Of a DNA stretch of 9,497 nucleotides, positions 1 through 5,463 are shown in pieces. Below the pieces are notes generated by a model. That model ran no database searches and was not told the DNA's origin. It worked only from the letters and a program-made list of their open reading frames with translations. Source of the stretch: DASUMF01 sp040510575 (GTDB taxonomy: Bacteria; Actinomycetota; Acidimicrobiia; IMCC26256; DASPTH01); assembly GCA_040510575.1 (NCBI GenBank), contig JBEVIU010000136.1, forward strand, positions 1-9,497. Reading direction: 5' to 3'. Position 1 is the first letter of the stretch. Every line of letters begins with the position of its first letter. A program made the translations under genes and the position numbers.

Positions 1-812
1 GGGCGGACGTTGGCCGTGAATTGGCTGTCGGGTGGCAGGAAGTACTCCACCAGGCTGCCGGCGATGCCCATGAGCAGGCCCACCATCACGGCGATCGGGA
101 TGCTGCGGAGGCGCGCCGCGATGACCGCCGCGAACGCGGCTGCCACGATCAGGGTGAACTTGCCGGCGTCGAGGCTGATGATCGGCGCGGCGAGGACGCC
201 CACCAGACCGGCGAGGAAGGTCGACACGATCCACACGCCCGCCGCGATGCGTGACGGGTTGGCACCCGACAGCGACGTCATCGCCTCGGAGTCGACCATC
301 GCGCGCACGTTGAGCCCGGCCTCGGTGAACCGCAACACCAGAGCGCCGATGATGACGATGGCGAGCAGGCACGCGTACGTGATCACCTGGTCGAGCGTCA
401 CCGCGGTGCCGAAGACCTGGTACACGGACACTGGTGGCGGGGCGAGGCCGGGCGTGTAGAAGATCTCGACGTTGCCGAAGATGATGTTGAGCAGCGGCGG
501 GATCGTCACCGCGATGCCGACCGTGACCACGACCTTGATGAGCTGCGACGACAGGCGCAGGAACCGGAAGATCGTCAGGTAGAGGAAGAGGCCCAGCAAC
601 GGCGCGGCGACGAAGATCGACATCACCGCGGCCGGCAGGATGTCCCACCCCTGCTCGACGTGCAGGTAGTAGTAGAGGCGCGCGATCAGGTAGGCGAGCG
701 AGCCGAACGCGAAGTTGAGGATGCCCGTCGACACGTAGGTGATGACGAGTCCCGACGCCGCGAGGGCGTAGATGCTCCCGATGACCAATCCGGCGATGAT
801 GAACTGGAGCAC
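1..812 (-). CDS. livH: Branched-chain amino acid ABC transporter permease, LivH type (3' end beyond window)
   Basis: This is an inner-membrane permease subunit of a LivFGHMJ-type ABC importer, which moves branched-chain amino acids or other small carboxylates or amides across the membrane. The 270 visible residues are strongly hydrophobic, with about seven predicted membrane spans. They carry the family signature near the N-terminus (about residues 19-42, with ITYVSTGILNFAFGSLAY) and the cytoplasmic-loop region SGANPSRIAAGVW near residues 182-194, which corresponds to the loop that contacts the ATPase. I chose the GTG at 812 because a strong Shine-Dalgarno (AGGGGGG, 826-820) lies 7 nt upstream; an in-frame GTG at 818 would sit almost on top of it. 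The C-terminus lies beyond the left edge, so a fusion to a LivM half cannot be excluded. The substrate cannot be read from sequence. It is the last gene of a same-strand pair with the phosphotransferase but separated by 136 bp, so it may have its own promoter. Confidence 0.93.
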   Translation of the reverse strand, partial: MLQFIIAGLVIGSIYALAASGLVITYVSTGILNFAFGSLAYLIARLYYYLHVEQGWDILPAAVMSIFVAAPLLGLFLYLTIFRFLRLSSQLIKVVVTVGIAVTIPPLLNIIFGNVEIFYTPGLAPPPVSVYQVFGTAVTLDQVITYACLLAIVIIGALVLRFTEAGLNVRAMVDSEAMTSLSGANPSRIAAGVWIVSTFLAGLVGVLAAPIISLDAGKFTLIVAAAFAAVIAARLRSIPIAVMVGLLMGIAGSLVEYFLPPDSQFTANVR

Positions 813-819
813 TCGCACA

Positions 820-826
820 CCCCCCT
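820..826 (-). promoter_or_regulatory. Ribosome binding site of livH
   Basis: On the minus strand this reads AGGGGGG, 7 nt before the GTG at 812. It decides the start codon in favour of 812 over the in-frame GTG at 818. Confidence 0.6.
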
Positions 827-880
827 GGATGCCGCGCGTCGTGCTCGAAAATGGCTCTCGGTTTTTTCTACACCATTTCT

Positions 881-901
881 CCGGCGCGTGTGCAGCGCCG
901 G
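881..901 (-). terminator. Hairpin downstream of the phosphotransferase gene
   Basis: A perfect 7-bp GC-only inverted repeat (CCGGCGC at 881-887, GCGCCGG at 895-901) has a 7-nt loop. It lies 47 nt past the stop of the minus-strand phosphotransferase and before livH. No T-run follows it on the minus strand. On the plus strand a T-run (862-867) lies on its 5' side, the wrong position for an intrinsic terminator in that direction. It may be a weak actinobacterial U-less terminator or only a structured leader of livH. Confidence 0.35.
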
Positions 902-948
902 CACGTTTCCACGGGCGCTCGGTGCCGAAACATCTGAGAACGCGATGG

Positions 949-2346
949 TCAGTCGTCCGCCAGGGGTGGCCACGTGCGATCGTGCAGTGCGCCGGACGCC
1001 GTGCGCATGAGATGGTCGTCGCGTTGGACCTGACGCCAGAGGTACGCGACGTACTCCTCGATCGCGATGCGCCCGTCGGCCGCGGCGTCCTCGAGTGTGC
1101 GCCGGCCCTCGGCCACACTGGCCGGCGTGGTGCCGGTCAGCGCCGAGATCTCGGCGAGGTCGGCGGCTGCGAAGGCGCGACCGGCGAGGTCGAGCTCCTT
1201 CACGTACTTCACGACCCGCGCCACGCCCTTGGTCCACTGCGCGGCGAGTGGGTCGTCGATGCGGGGCACGATGATCTGGAGGTTCTCGAGCACCTGGTCG
1301 TAGAGGCCGTGCCACGGCTCGGCGGACGGCTCGGGCGGCAGTTCGACCTCGGGGAGCTCGAGTCCCACCACGTTGGCGAGCGCCTCGATCGTGAGCCGCC
1401 GGTGCAGCATGTTGTAGATGAGGCCGTTGCCGATGTCGCGCGCGACGGGTTGGCCCTCGCGAGCCTTGCCCGGGTCGGGCTCCGCGCCGGCTGAGTTCGA
1501 CATCAGGCGGAGCTCGGCGAAGAGGCGGTAGTACCAGACGCGCGCCACGTCGATCCGGTTCCCGGACAGCTCCTCGTACTCGCGGAGGCGGTCGGGGAAG
1601 TGCGTGAACGTGTCCTGCACGGTGCGCAGGGACAGCCACGCGATGTCGTCCATCGGGTCGCCGAAGTGCGCGAGCTCCCAGTCGACGACCGCGGTCACGC
1701 GGCCGTCCTCGTACATGAAATTCCCGGGGCCGGTGTCGCCCTGCACGAACACGACGGGGACGCCCTCGTCGTCGGGCACGTTGCGCTCGAGCCAGTCGAG
1801 GCTGATGCGGACGAGACCGTCGATCGTGCCGTCGCGACGCGTGGCGCGGTGACGCATGTTCGCGATCTCCTCGAGCGCGTGCTCACGCGCGGTCTTCACG
1901 GGGCCGAGGCTCGGGAGTGCGAGGTCGCGGGGGTCGAGGCGGTGCAGCGCTGCGAGGTTGCGGATGAAGTCCTGTGCGGTGAGCACCTGCTCCTCCGGAT
2001 CGCGGATCCGCGAGAACCACGTCTGGCCGCTCACCCGCTCGGCGAGCATCGCCTCGTCGGTCGGGTGGACCGCGATGGTGCGCGGCACGGTGACGTCGGT
2101 GTCCTGGAGCGCGAGGAACACCTCGGCCTCCACCTGCAGCGAGTGGAAGATGCTGTCGGGCGCAGGCGTGGTGCGGCTGTAGCGGAGGAAGAGCTCCTGG
2201 GTCTCGCCGTCGCGCTCGACGTCGACGAACCACGCCTCCCGGCTCGCCCCGCCCGGCACGCGGTTGGTGGCGGTGACGCGGCCGCCCGTCGCGTGCTCCA
2301 TCCAGTCGACGATCTCGTCGGGCAGGCGCAGCGCGGTGTCGGCCAT
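949..2346 (-). CDS. APH-fold phosphotransferase family protein (acyl-CoA-metabolism-associated)
   Basis: This 465-aa cytoplasmic protein has an aminoglycoside-phosphotransferase/choline-kinase fold, resembling the kinase-like domain of ACAD10/ACAD11 proteins. Visible motifs are a nucleotide loop (PGGASREAW, 31-39), the strand ELFLRYSR (51-58) where an Arg occupies the usual ATP-anchoring region, the catalytic loop VQGDTGPGNF (201-210; catalytic base D204, metal ligand N209), and the DFG-like VVDWELAHFGDP (220-231; D222). The usual HGD of the catalytic loop reads QGD here. The last roughly 130 residues form an Ala/Glu-rich helical extension that I could not assign confidently; it loosely resembles DUF6285-like helical regions seen with this family. 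In actinobacteria such genes sit beside acyl-CoA dehydrogenases and crotonases, as here. A role in activating or phosphorylating a hydroxyacyl substrate is inferred from ACAD10/11, and the true substrate is unknown. The ATG is probably leaderless (see the promoter at 2354-2383). Confidence 0.88.
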   Translation of the reverse strand: MADTALRLPDEIVDWMEHATGGRVTATNRVPGGASREAWFVDVERDGETQELFLRYSRTTPAPDSIFHSLQVEAEVFLALQDTDVTVPRTIAVHPTDEAMLAERVSGQTWFSRIRDPEEQVLTAQDFIRNLAALHRLDPRDLALPSLGPVKTAREHALEEIANMRHRATRRDGTIDGLVRISLDWLERNVPDDEGVPVVFVQGDTGPGNFMYEDGRVTAVVDWELAHFGDPMDDIAWLSLRTVQDTFTHFPDRLREYEELSGNRIDVARVWYYRLFAELRLMSNSAGAEPDPGKAREGQPVARDIGNGLIYNMLHRRLTIEALANVVGLELPEVELPPEPSAEPWHGLYDQVLENLQIIVPRIDDPLAAQWTKGVARVVKYVKELDLAGRAFAAADLAEISALTGTTPASVAEGRRTLEDAAADGRIAIEEYVAYLWRQVQRDDHLMRTASGALHDRTWPPLADD

Positions 2347-2353
2347 ACGGCGG

Positions 2354-2383
2354 AGCTTGGCCGGAGCCCGGCGTGAGCGTCAA
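2354..2383 (-). promoter_or_regulatory. Promoter of the phosphotransferase gene, predicted leaderless
   Basis: On the minus strand a consensus -35 TTGACG (2383-2378) is followed by an 18-nt spacer and a -10 CAAGCT (2359-2354; A2 and T6 of TAnnnT conserved). Seven nucleotides then lead directly to the ATG at 2346. Transcription would therefore start at or next to the start codon. No Shine-Dalgarno is visible, which agrees with a leaderless mRNA. Confidence 0.5.
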
Positions 2384-2437
2384 GCGACGCGTGCGACTCG
2401 GGCGCAGGCGGGATGGGTCGTGTCCTGGCGTCTGGGT

Positions 2438-2443
2438 TAGGGT
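2438..2443 (+). promoter_or_regulatory. Putative -10 element of the crotonase/MaoC pair
   Basis: TAGGGT matches the actinobacterial TAnnnT pattern. It would start a transcript near 2450, leaving a leader of about 43 nt that ends in a strong ribosome binding site. No convincing -35 hexamer is visible. It shares the TAGnnT form with the -10 candidates at 5451 and 7465. Confidence 0.35.
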
Positions 2444-2479
2444 TCGGTCAGGTTGCACCGAGCCCAACAAATTCTTCCC

Positions 2480-2487
2480 GGGGGGAG
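2480..2487 (+). promoter_or_regulatory. Ribosome binding site deciding the crotonase start
   Basis: The purine run GGGGGGAG ends 5 nt before the ATG at 2493. This supports that ATG rather than an in-frame GTG at 2373, which would add 40 Arg-rich residues unlike any crotonase N-terminus. Confidence 0.6.
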
Positions 2488-2492
2488 TCCCG

Positions 2493-3401
2493 ATGGCCGA
2501 GTACAAGTACGTCACCTACGAGACGGTCGACGACGGCACGATCGCGCGGATCATGTTGAACCGGGTCGAGAGCCGCAACGCCCAGAACCGCGGCCTGCTC
2601 GTCGACCTCGACAACGCGTTCCGTGAGGCGGAGAAGGACGACCAGGTCCGGGTGGTGATCCTCGGCGGTGCGGGGCCGCTCTTCTCCTCCGGTCACGACC
2701 TCGGGTCGAAGGACGCGATCGCGGAGCGCACACCGGGCCCCGACTTCCACCCGACGTACGGCATCGACGGCGGCACCCGCAAGGGCGCCGAGAACCGCAT
2801 GTTGCAGGAGTGGCACTACTTCTTCCAGAACACCAAGCGGTGGCGTGAGCTCCGCAAGATCACGATCGCCCAGGTGCACGGCACCGTCTACGCGGCCGGC
2901 CTCATGCTCATGTGGGCCTGCGACCTCATCGTGGCGTCCGACGACGCCCGCTTCGCCGACGTCGTGGGCACGCGCCTCGGCATGTGCGGGGTCGAGTACT
3001 TCGCGCACCCGTGGGAGTTCGGCCCGCGCAAGACCAAGGAGCTCATGCTCACCGGCGATGCGGTCGACGCCGAGGAAGCGCACCGTCTCGGCATGGTGAG
3101 CAAGATCTTCCCGAAGGACGAGCTCGGCGACAAGACGCTCGAGTTCGCGCGTCGCATCGCGCAGCTCCCGACGATGACGTCGCTCCTCATAAAGGAATCG
3201 GTCAACCAGACCGTCGACAACATGGGCTTCCAGAACGCACTGGCCGCGTGCTTCACGCTTCACCAGCTGAACCACTCGCACTGGGCCGAGGTGCACGAGA
3301 ACAAGATGCCCGCGGCGCTCGAGGAAGACGGCATCCCGAACTGGAAGACCGCGCCTCCCATCGTGCTCGCCGAGAAGGACAACGTCCGCGCCGACGCCTG
3401 A
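2493..3401 (+). CDS. Enoyl-CoA hydratase/isomerase (crotonase) family protein, no canonical catalytic glutamates
   Basis: This 302-aa protein has the crotonase fold and acts on CoA thioesters in the cytoplasm. The first oxyanion-hole segment is LFSSGHDLG (63-71) and the second is HGTVYAAGLML (129-139). By eye alignment to rat mitochondrial enoyl-CoA hydratase, the residue matching catalytic Glu144 is Met138 and the one matching Glu164 is Val158, so ordinary hydratase chemistry is doubtful. A Glu at 168 inside GVEYFAHPW (166-174) is a candidate replacement, and the same G-x-E-x4-P-W pattern appears in the crotonase at 7498-8385. Length is slightly above the 260-280 aa usual for the family because of an insert around residues 75-105. 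The gene is followed after 69 bp by the MaoC-family gene on the same strand, suggesting co-transcription. The name enoyl-CoA hydratase would be a family label only; isomerase, hydrolase or another crotonase activity is equally possible. Confidence 0.9.
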   Translation: MAEYKYVTYETVDDGTIARIMLNRVESRNAQNRGLLVDLDNAFREAEKDDQVRVVILGGAGPLFSSGHDLGSKDAIAERTPGPDFHPTYGIDGGTRKGAENRMLQEWHYFFQNTKRWRELRKITIAQVHGTVYAAGLMLMWACDLIVASDDARFADVVGTRLGMCGVEYFAHPWEFGPRKTKELMLTGDAVDAEEAHRLGMVSKIFPKDELGDKTLEFARRIAQLPTMTSLLIKESVNQTVDNMGFQNALAACFTLHQLNHSHWAEVHENKMPAALEEDGIPNWKTAPPIVLAEKDNVRADA

Positions 3402-3426
3402 GCTGGCGCGCGACCACGATCACCGG

Positions 3427-3442
3427 CGGTCGCGAACGACCG
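3427..3442 (+). other. Hairpin between the crotonase and MaoC genes
   Basis: A perfect 6-bp stem (CGGTCG at 3427-3432, CGACCG at 3437-3442) closes a CGAA tetraloop. An alternative 6-bp pairing uses GCGACC (3410-3415) with GGTCGC (3428-3433); the two are mutually exclusive. No T-run follows. It could affect mRNA processing or attenuation between the two genes, or be chance in GC-rich DNA. Confidence 0.3.
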
Positions 3443-3470
3443 AGCCCGGAACCACGAGGAGCGAAGCGGC

Positions 3471-4331
3471 ATGCCCATCAACCCCGACGCGGTCAACATC
3501 GAGCCCGGTCCGCCGATCGAACGCTCGTGGACGTCGAAGGACGCGCTGCTGTACGCAGTCGGTGTCGGCGCGGGCAGCATCGACCCGACCGGCTTCGAGC
3601 TCGAGTTCACGACCGAGAACTCCAAGGACGTGCAGCAGCGCGTGCTGCCGACGTTCGCGGTGATCGTGGGCATGGGTGGCGGCATGCAGAACATCGGCAC
3701 GTTCAACCCCGCGATGCTCGTGCACGGCGAGCAGCAGATCGAGCTCCACCAGGAGATCCCGGCCGACGGCACGGTGCTCACCACCGGCAAGGTGATCGCG
3801 GTCTACGACAAGGGCACCGCCGCCGTGGTCTGGATGGAGTCGAAGTCGGTCGACAAGGCGACCGGCGAGCCGCTCTTCACGACGCGCAACTCGGCGTTCA
3901 TCCGGGGCGAGGGTGGGTTCGGCGGCGAGCGGGGCCCGTCGGGGGCGCAGAACGTGGCGCCGGAGCGCGAGCCCGACCATGTCGTCACGTACCAGACCCG
4001 CCCCGACCAGGCGCTGACCTACCGGCTGTCCGGCGACCGCAACCCGCTGCACTCCGATCCGGAGTTCGCCAAGATGGGCGGGTTCGACAAGCCCATCCTG
4101 CACGGGCTGTGCACCTTCGGCTTCACGGGACGCGCGCTGTTGCACTCGCTGTGCGGATCGGATCCGTCACGGTTCACCGGCATGGACGTCCGCTTCTCGA
4201 CGCCGGTCTATCCGGGCGACGAGCTCACGGTGAAGGTGTGGGTCGTCGAGGACGGCGTCGCGGTGTTCCGCACCGAGCGCCAGAACGGCGACATCGTCAT
4301 CGACCAAGGCCGCTGCACCTTCAAGCCCTGA
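3471..4331 (+). CDS. MaoC / hydratase-2 family dehydratase (double hotdog)
   Basis: This 286-aa protein has the layout of the (R)-specific enoyl-CoA hydratase 2 part of peroxisomal multifunctional enzyme 2: a degenerate N-terminal hotdog half (about 1-150) and a catalytic C-terminal MaoC half (about 165-286). The hydratase-2 motif is clear in YRLSGDRNPLHSDPEFA (184-200), with the catalytic pair D189 and H194, followed by KPILHGLCTFGF (207-218), which covers the substrate-tunnel helix. The family adds water to trans-2-enoyl-CoA to give (R)-3-hydroxyacyl-CoA. Since both catalytic residues are present, this is probably the genuine hydratase of the locus, whereas the adjacent crotonase lacks its own. 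The ATG follows a GAGGA at 3456-3460 with a rather long 10-nt spacing. The gene ends 9 bp before the first REP-like palindrome. Fatty-acid, steroid side-chain or polyketide-like substrates cannot be told apart. Confidence 0.93.
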   Translation: MPINPDAVNIEPGPPIERSWTSKDALLYAVGVGAGSIDPTGFELEFTTENSKDVQQRVLPTFAVIVGMGGGMQNIGTFNPAMLVHGEQQIELHQEIPADGTVLTTGKVIAVYDKGTAAVVWMESKSVDKATGEPLFTTRNSAFIRGEGGFGGERGPSGAQNVAPEREPDHVVTYQTRPDQALTYRLSGDRNPLHSDPEFAKMGGFDKPILHGLCTFGFTGRALLHSLCGSDPSRFTGMDVRFSTPVYPGDELTVKVWVVEDGVAVFRTERQNGDIVIDQGRCTFKP

Positions 4332-4339
4332 CCCCAACC

Positions 4340-4391
4340 CGTTTTGGCGTACCCGGACCCACCTCTCAGGTGGTTGGGGTACGCCAAATTT
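4340..4391. repeat. REP-like palindromic element, copy 1
   Basis: An imperfect palindrome with a 12-bp outer stem (4343-4354 with 4377-4388), a 4x3 internal loop (GGAC/TTG), a 6-bp inner stem (CCACCT 4359-4364 with AGGTGG 4368-4373) and a CTC loop. Its first 26 nt (4340-4365) are identical to 5382-5407, and its right arm (4369-4388) matches 5411-5430 at 18 of 20 positions. It lies between two convergent genes (MaoC stop at 4331, nuclease stop at 4405), so its transcript hairpin could terminate both. No coding potential was assigned to it. Confidence 0.85.
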
Positions 4392-4404
4392 GGGGAAGTG
4401 GTGG

Positions 4405-5340
4405 TCACCGGCGACGAAGCTCGGTGGCGATCGTCGTGGCGACGGACACGCAGCCGGACCTGAGATCCGCGTTCGTGACCGGTACGACGCGCCAGTCGAC
4501 GCCGAGCAACGCGCGGCGCCGAACAGCGTCACGATCTCGTGCAACGGTGCCCGTGTGGTACTCGTAGCTGTCGTACTCGATCGCGATCCGCTCGTCCGGG
4601 TATGCGAAGTCCACGCGGGCGACGAAGCGACCGTGGTGTCGCACCTCGTACTGCGCAACCGGCCTCGGGAGCCCGTTGGCGAGGAGCAGTCGTAGGAGCT
4701 GCGTCTCCTTGGGGCTCTCCGGTGCTCGATCACCTGGCGATCGATCGTCGAGGATCGCCCGCAACACGCCGACGCCGTTGCGTCCGCGTGCCCCGAGGCG
4801 ATCGACAAGTTCCCGCACCGACGCGAGCGTGACCAGGTTCAGGTACAGCGCGCGGTCGAGCGCCATCTCGACGACGAGCGGGTTGCGGATCGCGCCGAGC
4901 TGCATGACGGTCAGTTCCGCCGACGCGACCCGGATGCTGTCGACGATCCGGACATCGGCTTCGTCGGTGCGCTTGCTCTCGTGCACCACGAAGCTGGTCT
5001 CGCGAGTTCGGTGCCAGCGACGAGTCGTGACCTCGACGACTCGTTCATCCGAGCCGGGGAGACCCCACATCCTGGCGGCGGAACCGTGCGACACGAACGC
5101 GTCTCGGCCCACCGCGAAGCACGCCGCGATGAGGGAACGGCGGGGGGTCGGTGGCGCGCCGGCAACCGCGTAGACCTCCTCGTGAATGCCGATCCAGCGG
5201 CCGGACGCGAGCCGGCTCTCGATCTGGCGAATCGAGGCACCCAAGCGGAGCGCCTCGGATCGCGGGAACACGCCGTGGTGTCGTGATGCGAAGTCATCGA
5301 TCGCGGCGTCGATCGAGCGTCGGTGTTCGGTCCGCTGCAT
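4405..5340 (-). CDS. DUF559/Vsr-like PD-(D/E)XK endonuclease-domain protein with AbiEi-like N-terminus
   Basis: This 311-aa protein begins with a winged-helix-like region (about 8-60) resembling the N-terminal domain of AbiEi-type type IV antitoxins. A middle region follows, with SHGSAARMWGLP (84-95) typical of this family. The C-terminal DUF559 domain is related to Vsr endonucleases. Its likely metal-binding residues are D244 in ARVDFAYP, E255 and D257 in IAIEYDSYEYH (252-262), and H262; E212 in SPKETQLLRLL and the WRVVPVT strand (283-289) complete the usual pattern. All appear intact. The family is common and multi-copy in actinobacteria; its function is not established, and nicking or cleaving DNA is inferred from the fold. 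No toxin gene neighbours it. The gene stands alone, bracketed by two same-orientation palindromes. The ATG at 5340 starts the conserved homology; the frame stays open upstream, antisense to NUDIX, only because of high GC. No Shine-Dalgarno is seen. Confidence 0.85.
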   Translation of the reverse strand: MQRTEHRRSIDAAIDDFASRHHGVFPRSEALRLGASIRQIESRLASGRWIGIHEEVYAVAGAPPTPRRSLIAACFAVGRDAFVSHGSAARMWGLPGSDERVVEVTTRRWHRTRETSFVVHESKRTDEADVRIVDSIRVASAELTVMQLGAIRNPLVVEMALDRALYLNLVTLASVRELVDRLGARGRNGVGVLRAILDDRSPGDRAPESPKETQLLRLLLANGLPRPVAQYEVRHHGRFVARVDFAYPDERIAIEYDSYEYHTGTVARDRDAVRRRALLGVDWRVVPVTNADLRSGCVSVATTIATELRRR

Positions 5341-5381
5341 GGGGTGACAGACGATGGAAGCGACGGCTCGTCTCACACCCA

Positions 5382-5433
5382 CGTTTTGGCGTACCCGGAC
5401 CCACCTCGTCGGTGGCTGGGGTACGCCGAAACG
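5382..5433. repeat. REP-like palindromic element, copy 2
   Basis: The same element as 4340-4391 in the same orientation, with a longer outer stem: 15 bp (5382-5396 with 5419-5433) including one G-T wobble. The inner stem is CCACC (5401-5405) with GGTGG (5411-5415), around a TCGTC loop. It lies in the 123-bp divergent region between the nuclease gene and the NUDIX gene. Its right end overlaps the position expected for the -35 of the NUDIX promoter. Differences from copy 1 fall in the loop, the internal loop and one pair that becomes a wobble, so the fold is kept. Confidence 0.85.
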
Positions 5434-5450
5434 GGGGCTTGGGGCGCTTG

Positions 5451-5456
5451 TAGCCT
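5451..5456 (+). promoter_or_regulatory. -10 element of the NUDIX gene, predicted leaderless
   Basis: TAGCCT fits TAnnnT and ends 7 nt before the GTG at 5464, so the transcript should begin at the start codon. No ribosome binding site precedes that GTG. The -35 region at 17-18 nt spacing (about 5427-5433) falls in the right arm of the palindrome and does not resemble TTGAC. Confidence 0.5.
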
Positions 5457-5463
5457 GCGCGCC

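Noticed and set aside
2373..2492. Longer crotonase starting at GTG 2373
   Set aside because: The added 40 residues are Arg-rich and unlike the family, would overlap the -10 candidate, and the strong ribosome binding site serves the ATG at 2493.
2912..4567. 551-codon open frame on the plus strand
   Set aside because: It is Arg/Pro/His-rich and runs across the crotonase, the MaoC gene and the palindrome in another frame, with no recognisable domain. It is a shadow of the real genes.
4405..5340. A complete type IV toxin-antitoxin operon
   Set aside because: Only the AbiEi-like N-terminal region is seen; no AbiEii nucleotidyltransferase gene is present on either side.
4340..5433. Reading the two palindromes as terminal inverted repeats of an insertion sequence
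   Set aside because: The copies are in direct orientation and each is a self-contained palindrome; there is no transposase (DDE, HUH or serine type) between them and no target-site duplication is evident. A REP-like description fits better.
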